This document shows positions 1 through 9,631 of a stretch of DNA of 64,000 bases, in pieces (the stretch's first letter is position 1; each line of letters starts with the position of its first letter). The position numbers and the translations under genes are program-made. This DNA is from Geminisphaera colitermitum TAV2 (GTDB lineage Bacteria > Verrucomicrobiota > Verrucomicrobiia > Opitutales > Opitutaceae). The stretch is taken from the NCBI RefSeq assembly GCF_000171235.2, contig NZ_ABEA03000084.1, positions 1 to 64,000 of the forward strand, in the 5' to 3' direction. The notes beneath the pieces were generated by a model. It saw nothing but the letters and a program-made list of their open reading frames with translations. It did not search any database and was not told the origin of the DNA.

Positions 1-2
1 CC

Positions 3-1727
3 GACGCCCCACCCTCGCCCACCCGCTTCGAAAGCACCTGGACCACCAACCTCTACGACACCGGCACCCACCGCTTTTATTACAGCATACTCACCCCGCT
101 GACCGTGGTCGAGACCGGCACAGGTCGTATCGATGCCAGCACTACAGGCTTCATTCCCGGTCGCCGTGACCATGACGCCGCCTCCCGCCCCTCCCGCTGG
201 TTCACCCTCCGTTCCGATGACGGCCAACTCCTCTTCGTCGCCAACCGCGACATCACAGGCAACCAATTCACATCCGGTCGCCTCGTCCTCGAATTCGCAC
301 CCTCCGCCCGCTCCGCCCCCCCCGTCGCCCTCGGTTACGTCCGCCTCCCCCGCGAACCCGCCGCTCCCCTCGAAACCATTGCCCGCTTCTACCAAACACT
401 CCTCGCCTGCCAGCCCATCCAGTGCGCGCAAGTCCAGCGCGGCGACGAAGTCGAACTCACCTACGAGTACCGCCTCCGCCCAACCCACAACGCCGGTAAC
501 GCCGCCAACGCCGAGCCCTTCACCGACACCATCCAGCCGCCTGCCAACGCCGCACCGCTCGCCCCCCTCCCGCATCTCCTCCAGACCTGGCTCAAAACCG
601 CCGCCGGACGCGACGCCCTTGCCCCCGGCAAACTCCACCCCGCCGACCTCCAAACCTCGCCCGACGGCTGGCCCTGGCTCGCCTCGCGTCACACCCTCCG
701 GCACACCCTGCCAGCCACCCGCACCACCTCCGTCCGCCACGGCATCAACATCTGGCTCAACCGGGCAACGCGCGAAAACTACGCCGAACTCGCCGCGCAA
801 GGCTGCCAGCACATCCGGCTCGTTCTCCGCTCCGAATCGAAATGGGATTGGGCCAACGCCGACGAACTCAAGACCCTCGTGCAACGCAACCTTGCCTGGA
901 TACGCGAAACCGGCGCCGGCAAGATGCAGGCCTACCCTGCGCTCTTCGGCAGCTGGGCGCCCGACCTCCTGCACAAGGCCACCGGTTTCGGCGACACCCC
1001 CGATGCCCTCGCCGCCCAAGCCGAATGGCTCCGCCGCTGGCAAGCCATCATGGACTGGTGCCGCCCCTACGCCGACGTCATCGCCTGCTACGACCTCCTC
1101 AACGAACCCCGCATCTTTTCCGAACACCACGACGTCACCGCCTACTACGAATTTCTCCGCCGCAACCTCCCCGCCCTCCGCGCCGCAGCCGGTCCCGTTC
1201 CCCTCCTCATCGAAGTCGCCAACATGGCCAACCCCGTCGGCCTCAACCACTGGCGCACACCCGACCCTGCCGCCGACGACACCAACACCATCATCGGCTA
1301 CCACGACTACTGGCCCCACATGTTTACGCACCAGCAAGTCGTCGATCCCCAGCCCGTCGTATTTTATCCCTCCTTCATGCCCATGATCGAATGGAAAGCC
1401 CCCTCATGGCGCAACGACAGCAAACACTGGCACTATTGGGACCGCTGGAAATGCGACGCCGTCAACTACCCCGTGTTCAAACACCTCGTGGAAAACGTCC
1501 CCGCCAACACCCGCATGGATTGCGGCGAGTATGGAGTTGTTGGATACGCCGGCAAGGCCCCCCAATCCGGTTCCATCTGGCTGACCCACGCCCTCGAACG
1601 CTTCGACCGACTCGGTATCAACCACGCCGTTTGGGGCATCAACGGCGGCTACACATGGACCGTCCCCGCCTTCAAACAAACCATCCTCGACCACTGGAAG
1701 CGAAAATCTGATACATCCGACCAATAA
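3..1727 (+). CDS. Glycoside hydrolase, GH5-like (5' end outside window)
   Basis: The reading frame is open from the window edge, so the listed GTG at 105 is probably internal and the true start lies upstream. The C-terminal two thirds read as a GH5-type (clan GH-A) TIM barrel. It begins near HGINIWLN, has the acid/base motif DLLNEP (Glu codon at 1104) and the probable nucleophile in DCGEYG (Glu codon at 1527), and ends with an aromatic WGINGG segment. GH5 enzymes hydrolyse beta-linked glucans, mannans or related polymers; the substrate cannot be read from sequence. The N-terminal part (RSDDGQLLF onward) is an unassigned beta-rich domain. No signal peptide can be judged because the start is missing. 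It is followed by a long poly-C tract and an alpha-mannosidase gene, which hints at mannose-containing glycans. The family call is firm to clan level and less firm to GH5. Confidence 0.75.
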   Translation, partial: DAPPSPTRFESTWTTNLYDTGTHRFYYSILTPLTVVETGTGRIDASTTGFIPGRRDHDAASRPSRWFTLRSDDGQLLFVANRDITGNQFTSGRLVLEFAPSARSAPPVALGYVRLPREPAAPLETIARFYQTLLACQPIQCAQVQRGDEVELTYEYRLRPTHNAGNAANAEPFTDTIQPPANAAPLAPLPHLLQTWLKTAAGRDALAPGKLHPADLQTSPDGWPWLASRHTLRHTLPATRTTSVRHGINIWLNRATRENYAELAAQGCQHIRLVLRSESKWDWANADELKTLVQRNLAWIRETGAGKMQAYPALFGSWAPDLLHKATGFGDTPDALAAQAEWLRRWQAIMDWCRPYADVIACYDLLNEPRIFSEHHDVTAYYEFLRRNLPALRAAAGPVPLLIEVANMANPVGLNHWRTPDPAADDTNTIIGYHDYWPHMFTHQQVVDPQPVVFYPSFMPMIEWKAPSWRNDSKHWHYWDRWKCDAVNYPVFKHLVENVPANTRMDCGEYGVVGYAGKAPQSGSIWLTHALERFDRLGINHAVWGINGGYTWTVPAFKQTILDHWKRKSDTSDQ

Positions 1728-1745
1728 TTAAAAATCGGATACCCT

Positions 1746-1767
1746 CCCCCCCCCCCCCCCCCCCCCC
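1746..1767 (+). repeat. Poly-C tract (about C22)
   Basis: An uninterrupted run of about 22 C lies 65 bp upstream of the GH38 ATG, followed by an AT-rich patch of short TAATTCC-like words. It is the longest of many C tracts in this window. Confidence 0.9.
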
Positions 1768-1831
1768 GACGGCAGAACCGTCCCTGCAACCTCTAATTCC
1801 TAATCTCTAACTCTTAATTTCCACTCACCAC

Positions 1832-4417
1832 ATGCGATTTCACCTCATCGGCAACGCCCACCTTGATCTCGTCTGGCTCTGGGACTGGCGCGAAGGCCTC
1901 AACGAATCCCTCATCACCTGCCGCAGCCTCCTGCGCCTCATGGACGAGTTCCCTGAACTCACCCTCATTCGCGGTGAAAGCACTGTTTATCAATACATCC
2001 AGCAACACGACCCCGAAACCTTCGAACGTATCCGGGAACACATTACCACCGGACGCTGGGACGTCGTTGGCGGCACCCTCTGCCAACCCGACACCAACCT
2101 CCCCGCCACCGAAACCCTCAACCGCCACTTCACCCGCGGCCTCGACTACATGCACCGCGAACTTGGAGTCCGCCCCCGCGTCGCCTGGTCCGCTGACTCC
2201 TTTGGCCACAGCACCGGCTGGCCCCAAATCTACGCCGCCGCCGGCATGAAATACTTCGCCTGCACCCGCCCCTTCGCAGCCGACTGCCCCCTCCCCTCTC
2301 CCGCCTTCTGGTGGCAAGGACCCGGCGCGGAACGCATCCTCTCCTGGCGCATCCCCATCCGCGGCTACTGCACCGAACGCCGCGAAATCGCCGCCGTCCT
2401 CGACCAATACCGCGAACAAGCCCCCGCCTGGGGACTCGACAACATCGCCATCACCTACGGCCTCGGCAATCACGGCGGCGGCCCCACTGCCCGCCACATC
2501 CGCGACATCCTCGCCTGGCGCGACGCCAACCCCGACATCGACGTCGAATTCTCCACCTTTCACCGCTTCTTCGCCGCCCTCGCCGCCGAACCCAAAACTC
2601 ACCCCACCGTCCAACAAGAACTCAACTTCACCCTTCGCGGCTGCTACTCCAGCGCCCTCCGATTCAAAAAAAACTACCGTCGCACCGAGAACCTCCTCTC
2701 CCCCGCCGAACGCACCACCACCCTCGTCTCCGCCGCCCTTGACCGCCCCCCCCCCGATCTCGACGCCGCCTGGGATTCCCTCCTCTTCAACACCTTTCAC
2801 GACATCCTCCCCGGCACCGTCATCGAACGCGCCTACGACGACCAGAACGCCTGGCTTGGCGTCACCGCCCACGACGCCCGCCGCCACGAACTCGCCGCTC
2901 TCACCGCACTCGCCGCCCGCTGCGACACCCGCATCGCCGAGCCCGCGCCCGACATGCCCTCCGCTGTCCCCGTCCTCCTCTTCAACCCCCACCCCTATCC
3001 CCTCGACACCCTGGCTGAAGTCGAAACCTGCCTCGAATACCGACCCATCCGCGCCTACAAAAACCGCCCCGACCAACTCCCTGTCGAAGCCATCGGCCCC
3101 GACAACCAGCCAATCCCCTTCCAACTCGCGCCCGTCGAAAACCAATTCGCCACCGAAGACCCCTGGCGCAAACGCTTCCTCCTCCCCATCACCATCCCGC
3201 CCTGCGGATACCAAATCGTGCAAGTCGCCTGGAACGAAACCCCGCGCCACGCCCCCCCCCCCCCCCCCCATACACACGCCCGTTCCGAAAACGACACCAC
3301 CATCGCCAACGAACACCTCACCGTATCCGCAAACCCAGGACAAACCGGCATCGACATCCACCTCGACGGCCGCCCCCTTCTCGCGCCCGGCGGCCTCCAC
3401 GCCCTCACCCTCGACGACCCCTACGGCGCATGGGGCAACCACGACGGCGAACGCGAAGGCGACGACATCTCCACCGTCCTTGCCACCTGGACCATTGCCC
3501 AAACCCGCGTCCTCGAAACCGGTCCCCTCCGCGCCACCCTCTGGGTCATGCTCACCTCTGGCTCCTCGCGCCTCGAACTCAGCCTCTCCCTCGCCCACCG
3601 CGCCCGCCACATCCACGTCACCGCCCGCCTCCTCTGGAACGAACGCTCCGCCCGCCTCAAACTCGTATTCCCCGGCGCGGGCGACACCGCCACCTTTGAA
3701 ATCCCCGGCGGCGAAATCACCCGCTCCGCCCTCGGCGAAGTCCCCGGCGGACGCTGGGTGCGCACGCACGCCGCCCCGGCCACGACCACCACGACCGACC
3801 GCCGCCCCTTCATCCTCGCCAGCGACGCCTTCTACAATTTCGACCTCAAAAACGAAGCCCTGCGCGCCACCGTTGTGCGATCCACCCGCTACGCCCGCAA
3901 CTCACCCTCCCGCGCCGACGAAGACCCTTGGCGCCCGCATCAAGACCTCGGCGAACACTGTTTCCAATTTGCGCTCGGCTCCGGCGAACTCGACCCCTGG
4001 CGCCTCGCCGACCAACTCGAACAACCCGTCCTCACCCTTGCCGCCCCCCCGCACAACGGCCCCCTTGGCCGCACCGGTTCCCTTGCTGCACTCGAAGGTC
4101 AAGGCCTCCGCCTCCTCGCCCTCAAACCCGCGCTCGACGGCAACGGCTGGATTGTCCGTATCCAAAACCTCACCACAACGACGATCCCCCCGCTCCTCAC
4201 CTGGCTCGACAGCCGCCACAAACTCGACCCGCTTGTGCCCTTCGAAATTGCCTCCTGGCGATTGACCAGCACCGCAAACCGATGGATTGCCACCCGCGTA
4301 ACCACCGCCGAAGAACCCGTGCCATCCACATCCGCCCCTCCCGTCACCTCCCGCCACTCGGCATCAAGGCCGGATAAAATCAGACATCTATGCCCTGTTT
4401 TTTCAGACCAGCTTTGA
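1832..4417 (+). CDS. Alpha-mannosidase, glycoside hydrolase family 38
   Basis: The 861-residue product matches GH38 in length and motifs. The N-terminal metal-binding GNAHLDLVW carries zinc ligands His10 and Asp12. The nucleophile Asp122 lies in WSADSFGHS. C-terminal beta-sandwich domains follow from about residue 400. The family releases alpha-linked mannose from oligosaccharides. No signal peptide is visible, so it probably acts in the cytoplasm on imported oligosaccharides. A stretch of prolines near residue 475 is encoded by an in-frame poly-C tract in a linker. The last 38 bp overlap the convergent gene at 4380. No Shine-Dalgarno is visible before the ATG. The released mannose could feed the lyxose/mannose isomerase module at 14.5 kb; that link is inference. 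Confidence 0.9.
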   Translation: MRFHLIGNAHLDLVWLWDWREGLNESLITCRSLLRLMDEFPELTLIRGESTVYQYIQQHDPETFERIREHITTGRWDVVGGTLCQPDTNLPATETLNRHFTRGLDYMHRELGVRPRVAWSADSFGHSTGWPQIYAAAGMKYFACTRPFAADCPLPSPAFWWQGPGAERILSWRIPIRGYCTERREIAAVLDQYREQAPAWGLDNIAITYGLGNHGGGPTARHIRDILAWRDANPDIDVEFSTFHRFFAALAAEPKTHPTVQQELNFTLRGCYSSALRFKKNYRRTENLLSPAERTTTLVSAALDRPPPDLDAAWDSLLFNTFHDILPGTVIERAYDDQNAWLGVTAHDARRHELAALTALAARCDTRIAEPAPDMPSAVPVLLFNPHPYPLDTLAEVETCLEYRPIRAYKNRPDQLPVEAIGPDNQPIPFQLAPVENQFATEDPWRKRFLLPITIPPCGYQIVQVAWNETPRHAPPPPPHTHARSENDTTIANEHLTVSANPGQTGIDIHLDGRPLLAPGGLHALTLDDPYGAWGNHDGEREGDDISTVLATWTIAQTRVLETGPLRATLWVMLTSGSSRLELSLSLAHRARHIHVTARLLWNERSARLKLVFPGAGDTATFEIPGGEITRSALGEVPGGRWVRTHAAPATTTTTDRRPFILASDAFYNFDLKNEALRATVVRSTRYARNSPSRADEDPWRPHQDLGEHCFQFALGSGELDPWRLADQLEQPVLTLAAPPHNGPLGRTGSLAALEGQGLRLLALKPALDGNGWIVRIQNLTTTTIPPLLTWLDSRHKLDPLVPFEIASWRLTSTANRWIATRVTTAEEPVPSTSAPPVTSRHSASRPDKIRHLCPVFSDQL
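3252..3269 (+). repeat. In-frame poly-C tract inside the GH38 gene
   Basis: About 18 C in a row encode a short polyproline linker. A change by one or two bases would frameshift the last 45% of the mannosidase. Confidence 0.85.
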
Positions 4418-4988
4418 TCTCGTTCACGTTGGCCTCGAACTTTGGCAGCACCTCTTTTTCCATGCGCTCAACCAAGGCCGTCAGCAACTTGACCGCGTGA
4501 CCCGCGCTGTAGTCGTTGTTCGCCACGCGCTCCTGAATGTCCGCCACCTGACGATAAAACTGACGACTCTCCGCCAGCAAATCCGACGGCGTTTCCAACG
4601 TGGCATTGGAGAACTTCAAACTCTCCCACACAAACGTATCCAGACGGAACTGCGCCTTGCGATCTGCCAGGTTGCCCTTCTCGATCTTCTGCATGTATCC
4701 ACGAACCAATACAAGATTGTCGCTCATCTCGTTTTGCAGCGATTTGCGCAGATAGTAATTATTGCGTGCGCTCTGGATGTCGCCGTAGGCGAGCGCCTGT
4801 TTGAAACCCTGATTGGCTGCCAGATAAACACCCAGCACAGTGGCGATCAGAATAAAAAACTGGCTGATCCAAAAACTAAGTTTGGCTGCCTCGGAAGTGT
4901 CGATTTTCGACCGCTTTTGCTGATCGCCAGAGGACGACCCGGCAGGCACGGGAGGAGTCACAGAACTTGAGACGTCGGTAGGTTTCAT
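4380..4988 (-). CDS. Single-pass membrane protein of unknown function
   Basis: The protein has 202 residues. A charged, Ser/Pro-rich N terminus (about 35 residues) precedes one strong transmembrane helix (FWISQFFILIATVLGVYLAA, about 39-58). A mostly helical C-terminal domain follows, rich in Glu, Arg, Gln and Lys, and probably coiled coil. The topology suggests a membrane-anchored helical domain, but no family was recognised. The gene is convergent with the GH38 gene and overlaps its 3' end by 38 bp. Codon use is less C-rich than that of the neighbours, suggesting a different history. There is no operon partner; upstream lies the regulatory space of the 5.2-kb cluster. Confidence 0.7.
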   Translation of the reverse strand: MKPTDVSSSVTPPVPAGSSSGDQQKRSKIDTSEAAKLSFWISQFFILIATVLGVYLAANQGFKQALAYGDIQSARNNYYLRKSLQNEMSDNLVLVRGYMQKIEKGNLADRKAQFRLDTFVWESLKFSNATLETPSDLLAESRQFYRQVADIQERVANNDYSAGHAVKLLTALVERMEKEVLPKFEANVNEIKAGLKKQGIDV

Positions 4989-5084
4989 GGCACCGATGCT
5001 TTCTCAATTAATTTGCATCTATCAAGCCCGCAACAGGTGCAGACATGGCAAGATCCGGGGCGTTTTTAGAGTCCCACTGAAAAG

Positions 5085-5149
5085 TCAGGATACGGGAAAT
5101 AACTGTGCTACGAACAGGAAGACGCTTTGCGGTCATTCTGCGATGATGC
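5085..5149 (+). promoter_or_regulatory. Conserved promoter element, copy 1
   Basis: TCAGGATAC, 18 bases, GAACAGGAAGA, 13 bases, then TTCTGCGATGATGC. The same three blocks with identical spacing occur at 14390-14454. CAGGA occurs twice as a direct repeat, as expected of an AraC-type site, and the last block resembles an extended -10. It lies about 70 bp upstream of the LamG gene. Confidence 0.6.
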
Positions 5150-5218
5150 ATCCCGTCGCTCGTTCTCAATCACTCCATCCTCTCTCCAACCGCGTATTGA
5201 TTGACCGCCTCAAACCTC

Positions 5219-6049
5219 ATGCACAAACATCGCCCATTTCCGAGCCCCCTCCTGTTTCCTGACTATTTCTGTTTCCTGATCGCAACCTTGGTTTTGCTAA
5301 ACGCCGTCCCCTCTATTGCTGCGACTACGGCGGCCTCTGTCCAAGAATCATTGCCACTCTACCACCTCCCCATCACCAGCACTGATTTTCAGACCAACAC
5401 CGGCAGTCTCGGTGGGAAAGCCGACATCGAAACCATCGACAAACTCGCCCCAAAAATCACCACCGACCCCGCAACGCAAAAAACCCTTCTTGCTCTCCCC
5501 CTCAACGCCAACGCCATGCTCGGCCCACGGCTCGAACTCCCCGCCAGCGACACCCGGCTCCGCCTCGACCAACCCGGCCAAACCCTCACTTTTGCCTGCT
5601 TCGTCAAATGGACCGGTCCCAACAAACATCCCCACAAACGCCACACGCTTCTTTCCACCCTCTCCCGCGATCAGAAAACCGGATACAGCGTGGAAATCAC
5701 CGAAACCGGTGCCCTCCAGTTTTGCTTCGCCCGTCCCAACGGCATGAATCGACGCGTTTCCGGGGCCACTCTTACCGCCGGACAGCTTGCCCACATCGCC
5801 CTTGTCTGGACCACCGGCGAAAAAAACGCGCTCCATTTCTATATCAACGGCGTCGAAACCGAACCCACCGCCAACGGCAAACCCATGCGCCACACCGGTG
5901 ACACTCCGCTGGCCGCCAACACCATCCCCCTCTGTATTGGGGCAACAAATACAAATGCCTATCCACTCAACGGTGCCCTTGCCGACATTCGTCTTTACGA
6001 CCACGCCCTCTTGCCCGACGAAATCCGCGCACTGGCCAACCCCAACTGA
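5219..6049 (+). CDS. Secreted LamG/concanavalin-A-like domain protein
   Basis: The track ORF opens at TTG 5201. The ATG at 5219 is preferred because it begins a plausible signal peptide: basic MHKHR, a hydrophobic core LIATLVLLNAV, then cleavage near SIAA. The mature part (about 240 residues) is a LamG/Laminin_G_3 beta-sandwich, recognisable by TFACFVKWTG, GALQFCFARPNG, IALVWTTGEKNALHFYINGVE and LADIRLYDHALLPDEIRAL. Such domains bind carbohydrate or protein at the cell surface. It is the first gene of a plus-strand run with a pseudopilin, a beta-helix protein and a PEP-CTERM protein. The conserved element at 5085-5149 probably carries the cluster promoter. Confidence 0.75.
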   Translation: MHKHRPFPSPLLFPDYFCFLIATLVLLNAVPSIAATTAASVQESLPLYHLPITSTDFQTNTGSLGGKADIETIDKLAPKITTDPATQKTLLALPLNANAMLGPRLELPASDTRLRLDQPGQTLTFACFVKWTGPNKHPHKRHTLLSTLSRDQKTGYSVEITETGALQFCFARPNGMNRRVSGATLTAGQLAHIALVWTTGEKNALHFYINGVETEPTANGKPMRHTGDTPLAANTIPLCIGATNTNAYPLNGALADIRLYDHALLPDEIRALANPN

Positions 6050-6069
6050 CAAGTCTCTCTCTCTCCAAT

Positions 6070-6079
6070 CCCCCCCCCC
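6070..6079 (+). repeat. C10 tract at the ribosome-binding position
   Basis: Ten C end three bases before the ATG of the pseudopilin gene, occupying the place where a Shine-Dalgarno would sit. No purine-rich site is present. Confidence 0.8.
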
Positions 6080-6082
6080 GCC

Positions 6083-6754
6083 ATGCCACAGGCAACCAAC
6101 ACCCGCTCCGCCCCCGGATTCACGCTTTTGGAACTCCTCGTTGTCATCGCCATCATTGGCATACTCAGCGGCATCGTAATCTCCGTCCTTGGCCCCGTCC
6201 GCCGTCGCGTTGAGCAAACCCAATGCACCGTTAGACTCCGCGAACTCTGGGTCGCGACCACCCTCTATCGCGACGAGACCAAAGGCTTCTACATGGGCTA
6301 CGGCTCCGCGAAACGCTGGTATCAATATCTCGAACCCTACCTTGGCGATATCACAAAATCCAAAACCCCGTTGCTGATCTGTCCCAGCGTATCCAAACGA
6401 TTCGCCGCCGACACCGGCAAAGATGCCCTCGCCCACTATTGGCCTAACTACAGCTACAATTTTTATTTCGGCGATTCCAGTAGCACCGGCATGGCTGGCG
6501 CCCCACCCGCCAACGAACTTCGCGTTATCTCTCCTTCGCAAAAAATGCTCTTCATGGACGGTGGATACAATACCAGCAGCCCTGCGGAGACCATCAACGG
6601 CACCGCCTACAAAGACTACCACAACGGCGGCAACAACATCCTCTTTGCCGACGGCCACATAAAACTCTGGAAAAACTCCAAAAACGTTGGCGAACAACCC
6701 TACCTCGCCGGCGGCGCCAAAGACATGTGGCGCCCCTATTACCCCGTTAACTAA
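6083..6754 (+). CDS. Pseudopilin with prepilin-type N terminus
   Basis: The protein has 223 residues. A short leader ends in Gly before FTLLELLVVIAIIGILSGIV, the classic type IV/type II secretion prepilin site (cleavage after Gly, Glu at +5), followed by the single hydrophobic helix. The C-terminal globular domain carries GNNILFADGHIKLW, the DG-type motif typical of the large DUF1559-like pseudopilin families of Planctomycetota and Verrucomicrobiota. Expected location is the inner membrane or a pseudopilus after processing by a prepilin peptidase, which is not encoded here. It lies 33 bp after the LamG gene and 81 bp before the beta-helix gene. Two further paralogues lie at 41769 and 63330. 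Confidence 0.9.
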   Translation: MPQATNTRSAPGFTLLELLVVIAIIGILSGIVISVLGPVRRRVEQTQCTVRLRELWVATTLYRDETKGFYMGYGSAKRWYQYLEPYLGDITKSKTPLLICPSVSKRFAADTGKDALAHYWPNYSYNFYFGDSSSTGMAGAPPANELRVISPSQKMLFMDGGYNTSSPAETINGTAYKDYHNGGNNILFADGHIKLWKNSKNVGEQPYLAGGAKDMWRPYYPVN

Positions 6755-6835
6755 CCCCTGCCTCCCGCCTGCCTGCCTGCCTCCCCCCCCTTCCTCAACC
6801 TGTATCCATTATCAACAGACAATCATCCATCCACC

Positions 6836-8731
6836 ATGCTCCGATCTCCCTTCCAAATCTTGCTCCTCGCAACCCTCTTCCTCTCTCCATTCAGCCCATC
6901 TGCCTTCAGTCAAACAGCCGCCCCATCCTCCGCCGGTCCACTCCCGCCCGACATGGCTCGCTGGACCGCTGCCGACAAACAACAACAACGCGACGCCGCC
7001 GACGCCCTTCTCGCCACTATTGATGCCGCCGTCGCCCGTGGAGATGCGACCATTCTCATTCCCACCGGCCATTACCGCTTTACCAAAACCACCACAGAAC
7101 GTCTCCCCACCCACATCCGCTGGAGCAACCTCCGTGACATCACCCTCGATTTCCAAGGCTCCACGCTCTGGTTCGAAACACACTGCTCCGGCATCGTCCT
7201 CACCGGAGGCCGCAACATTGCCCTCAAAAACCTCACTCTCGACTGGGACCCGCTGCCCTTCACCCAAGGCACCATCACCGCGATGAACGCCGACGCCGCC
7301 ACCCTCGACGTCCGCCTCGACCCCGGATACGAACGCGAAAACGTCAGTGCCGGCCTCACCAGTTCCAGCAACTGGAGCGCAGTTGTATTCGATCCTCAAA
7401 CACGCGAACTTCGGACCGGCCAAGCTCGCTTCATGGTGACCGTTGATTGGGAAAAACGCCGCGCCAACGGAGACTACAAAATCGCATTTCGTGAATTCTT
7501 CGGCACCCCACTTGCAGCCAGCGGACTCCGCACCGGCGACAAAATTGTCCTCTTCGTCAACGGCTTGGGACGCGCCCTCCGCCTCGAAGGCACGCGCGAC
7601 ACTCTTCTCGAAAACCTCACCCTCCACGCCAGCCCCTTTGTCGCCATCGTGCAAAACGGCGGAGCCCGCACCACCATCCGCCGCTGCCAGATCGTGCGCC
7701 GCCCCGGCACCGACCGCCTCATCGCCAGCAACCGCGACGGCATCAACTGCGCCAACATGGACACCGGCCCCCTCATCGAAGACTGCCGCATGGAGTTCAT
7801 CGGCGACGACTTTATCAACATCCACGGCAGCCTCTCCCGCGTCCTCTGGCAACCTGCGCCCACCGAAGTCATAGCCAGCCGCCTGAACAACCGCGGCAAC
7901 ATCGACACCCCCCTCGAAGTCGCCTTCCACGACCGCGCCACCATGCGCCTCATCGGAAAACGTATTGCCAATAAAATGACAGTCGACACCTGGAAAGTCA
8001 CCCCCGAGCGCTGTCTTGCCGACCTCACTCACAAGTGGCACTCCGGCGAAGCCTCCCTCCTCGACTACGGAAAAACCGCCACCGTCCACCGCCTCGCCCT
8101 CGATCAACCCATCACCCTCACTCCCGACGCCATCGTCATCTGTGAATCCCTTGCCAGCCCCGGCACCATTATCCGCAACAACGACCTCCGCTCCAGCATC
8201 GCCCGGGGCATCCGCCTCCAAAGCCCGCGCGCGCTCATCGAAGGCAATCACATCTCCCGCACCGCACTCTCTGCCATCACACTCATGGGCCATGCCTCCT
8301 TCTGGGGCGAAGGCCCCTACGTCCATACCACCCGCGTCCTCAACAACACCATCGAAGACGCCTGCCTCTTCGAATTTCGCGGATCCGAACGCGCCGCTCT
8401 CGCCGTGCGCGAAGGCAACTATCGCGACAACCAACTCCCCTACGACATCACCATCAGCGGCAATCGAATCATCCGTCCCGGCGACACCGCCATCTCTGTG
8501 CGCGGCGTTCGCGGGGCAACCGTCACTGACAACACCATTTCCGCCCACGCGACCCTCGCCCGCTGGCCGGCCCGTGACGGACGCCCCGCCACCGATCCCG
8601 GCTCTGGTTACGCTATTGTCATAGAAGCCTCCACCGGCGTCGTCCTCGACGGCAACCGCATCACCGACCCCGGCTCCCTTTCCAGCGGCGACATTCTGCA
8701 GATCGAATCTCCATCCAGTCCCAAACCGTAA
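6836..8731 (+). CDS. Secreted right-handed beta-helix protein, GH110-like
   Basis: The 631-residue protein has a clear signal peptide (ILLLATLFLSPFSPSAFSQ). Repeated short beta strands fit a right-handed parallel beta-helix, for example ITLDFQGSTLWF, IALKNLTLDW, TLLENLTLHAS and PLIEDCRMEF. The segment RDGINCAN...GDDFINIHG resembles the active-site region of GH110 alpha-1,3-galactosidases (DG-H and DD-x-NxHG patterns); this is a resemblance judged by eye. A galactosidase or polysaccharide-lyase-like role outside the cytoplasm is likely. It has a close architectural paralogue at 43600-45384. The PEP-CTERM gene follows 18 bp later, indicating an operon. Confidence 0.75.
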   Translation: MLRSPFQILLLATLFLSPFSPSAFSQTAAPSSAGPLPPDMARWTAADKQQQRDAADALLATIDAAVARGDATILIPTGHYRFTKTTTERLPTHIRWSNLRDITLDFQGSTLWFETHCSGIVLTGGRNIALKNLTLDWDPLPFTQGTITAMNADAATLDVRLDPGYERENVSAGLTSSSNWSAVVFDPQTRELRTGQARFMVTVDWEKRRANGDYKIAFREFFGTPLAASGLRTGDKIVLFVNGLGRALRLEGTRDTLLENLTLHASPFVAIVQNGGARTTIRRCQIVRRPGTDRLIASNRDGINCANMDTGPLIEDCRMEFIGDDFINIHGSLSRVLWQPAPTEVIASRLNNRGNIDTPLEVAFHDRATMRLIGKRIANKMTVDTWKVTPERCLADLTHKWHSGEASLLDYGKTATVHRLALDQPITLTPDAIVICESLASPGTIIRNNDLRSSIARGIRLQSPRALIEGNHISRTALSAITLMGHASFWGEGPYVHTTRVLNNTIEDACLFEFRGSERAALAVREGNYRDNQLPYDITISGNRIIRPGDTAISVRGVRGATVTDNTISAHATLARWPARDGRPATDPGSGYAIVIEASTGVVLDGNRITDPGSLSSGDILQIESPSSPKP

Positions 8732-8749
8732 ATACACCAAAAAGACGTC

Positions 8750-9631
8750 ATGAAAAACAAACTACAAACCATCCTCGCCCTCCTTGGTTGCGCTGCCCTG
8801 TCCACCGCTACCGTCCACGCGCAAACCCTGCTCGCCCACTACGCACTCAACGAAGGCACCGGCACCACAGCCCACGACTCTGTCGGCAACCTCGACCTCA
8901 CGCTTACCACCTCCAACAGCACCCTCAAGTGGTCTGCCGACGGCGACGGCCTCAACAACACCGGCTACGCCCTGCACAACGCCGCGACGACACGCGACAG
9001 CGGCAACAAAGCCATTAACACCGATACCGGCACCACGCTCGACAACCTCTCGGCGTTCACCGTCACCGGCTGGTTCAACGCAGGCACACAGCAAACAACG
9101 AATGGTGAACGCCTCATCTCCACCGACAGTGGCATGACGCTCTACTTCGATGGAAAACAAAGTAAATTTGTGCTCTCTGGAAGTGCTGCCAGCACCAACG
9201 TCACCTCCAATGCATCCACCACTCTGGCGACCACCGACGCGTGGGTTTTCTTCGCAGTCACGGTGGACACCACGGTCAGCGTTCCCGGCTCCGCATGGTC
9301 CAACGCCGTGAAATTCTATGTTGGCACCACGACACTCGAAACCGTTCGCATCACCAACGGCAACGCCTCCACTACCGGCGGACTTGCCGGGATGGGCACC
9401 GGCAACGTCAGCTCCCTTGCCCTTGGCAACCAAGCAAGCGGCTCACGTTCGCTGGTGAATGTTTTGTTGGCCGATTTCTCGATTTACAGTGGCGCGCTCA
9501 CCGCCGCTCAAATCGAAACCGTCCGCTTCAACGCCGTTGCCGTTCCTGAACCTGTCACCACCGCTCTCCTCGCGGCATCCGCGCTCCTCGTTGCCACCGC
9601 GCTCATTCGCAACCGGAAAAGATCCCGTTAA
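8750..9631 (+). CDS. PEP-CTERM-anchored LamG domain protein
   Basis: The protein has 293 residues. A signal peptide (ILALLGCAALSTATVHA) leads into a LamG beta-sandwich with HYALNEGTGTTAHDSVG near the start, then FTVTGWFNAG, DAWVFFAVTVD and LADFSIYSGALTAAQIE. The C terminus is a canonical PEP-CTERM signal: VPEP, a hydrophobic helix and the basic tail RNRKRSR. Such proteins are exported, cut by an exosortase and placed at the surface or released. The gene lies 18 bp after the beta-helix gene. A weak GC-rich hairpin follows at about 9652 without a T run. Sugar binding is inferred from the fold only. Confidence 0.88.
   Translation: MKNKLQTILALLGCAALSTATVHAQTLLAHYALNEGTGTTAHDSVGNLDLTLTTSNSTLKWSADGDGLNNTGYALHNAATTRDSGNKAINTDTGTTLDNLSAFTVTGWFNAGTQQTTNGERLISTDSGMTLYFDGKQSKFVLSGSAASTNVTSNASTTLATTDAWVFFAVTVDTTVSVPGSAWSNAVKFYVGTTTLETVRITNGNASTTGGLAGMGTGNVSSLALGNQASGSRSLVNVLLADFSIYSGALTAAQIETVRFNAVAVPEPVTTALLAASALLVATALIRNRKRSR

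Noticed and set aside
1814-3769. 651-residue Gly/Glu/Val-rich minus-strand ORF opposite GH38
   Set aside because: Composition is that of an antisense shadow of C-ending codons; it has no recognisable motif.
133-4265. Long proline/serine-rich plus-strand ORFs (133-1386, 2739-4265) inside GH5 and GH38 genes
   Set aside because: Low-complexity shadows created by C-rich codons; no start context and no domain, while the overlapped frames carry full catalytic motifs.
6812-8740. 642-residue minus-strand ORF opposite the beta-helix gene
   Set aside because: Antisense shadow; the plus strand has a signal peptide and beta-helix rungs.
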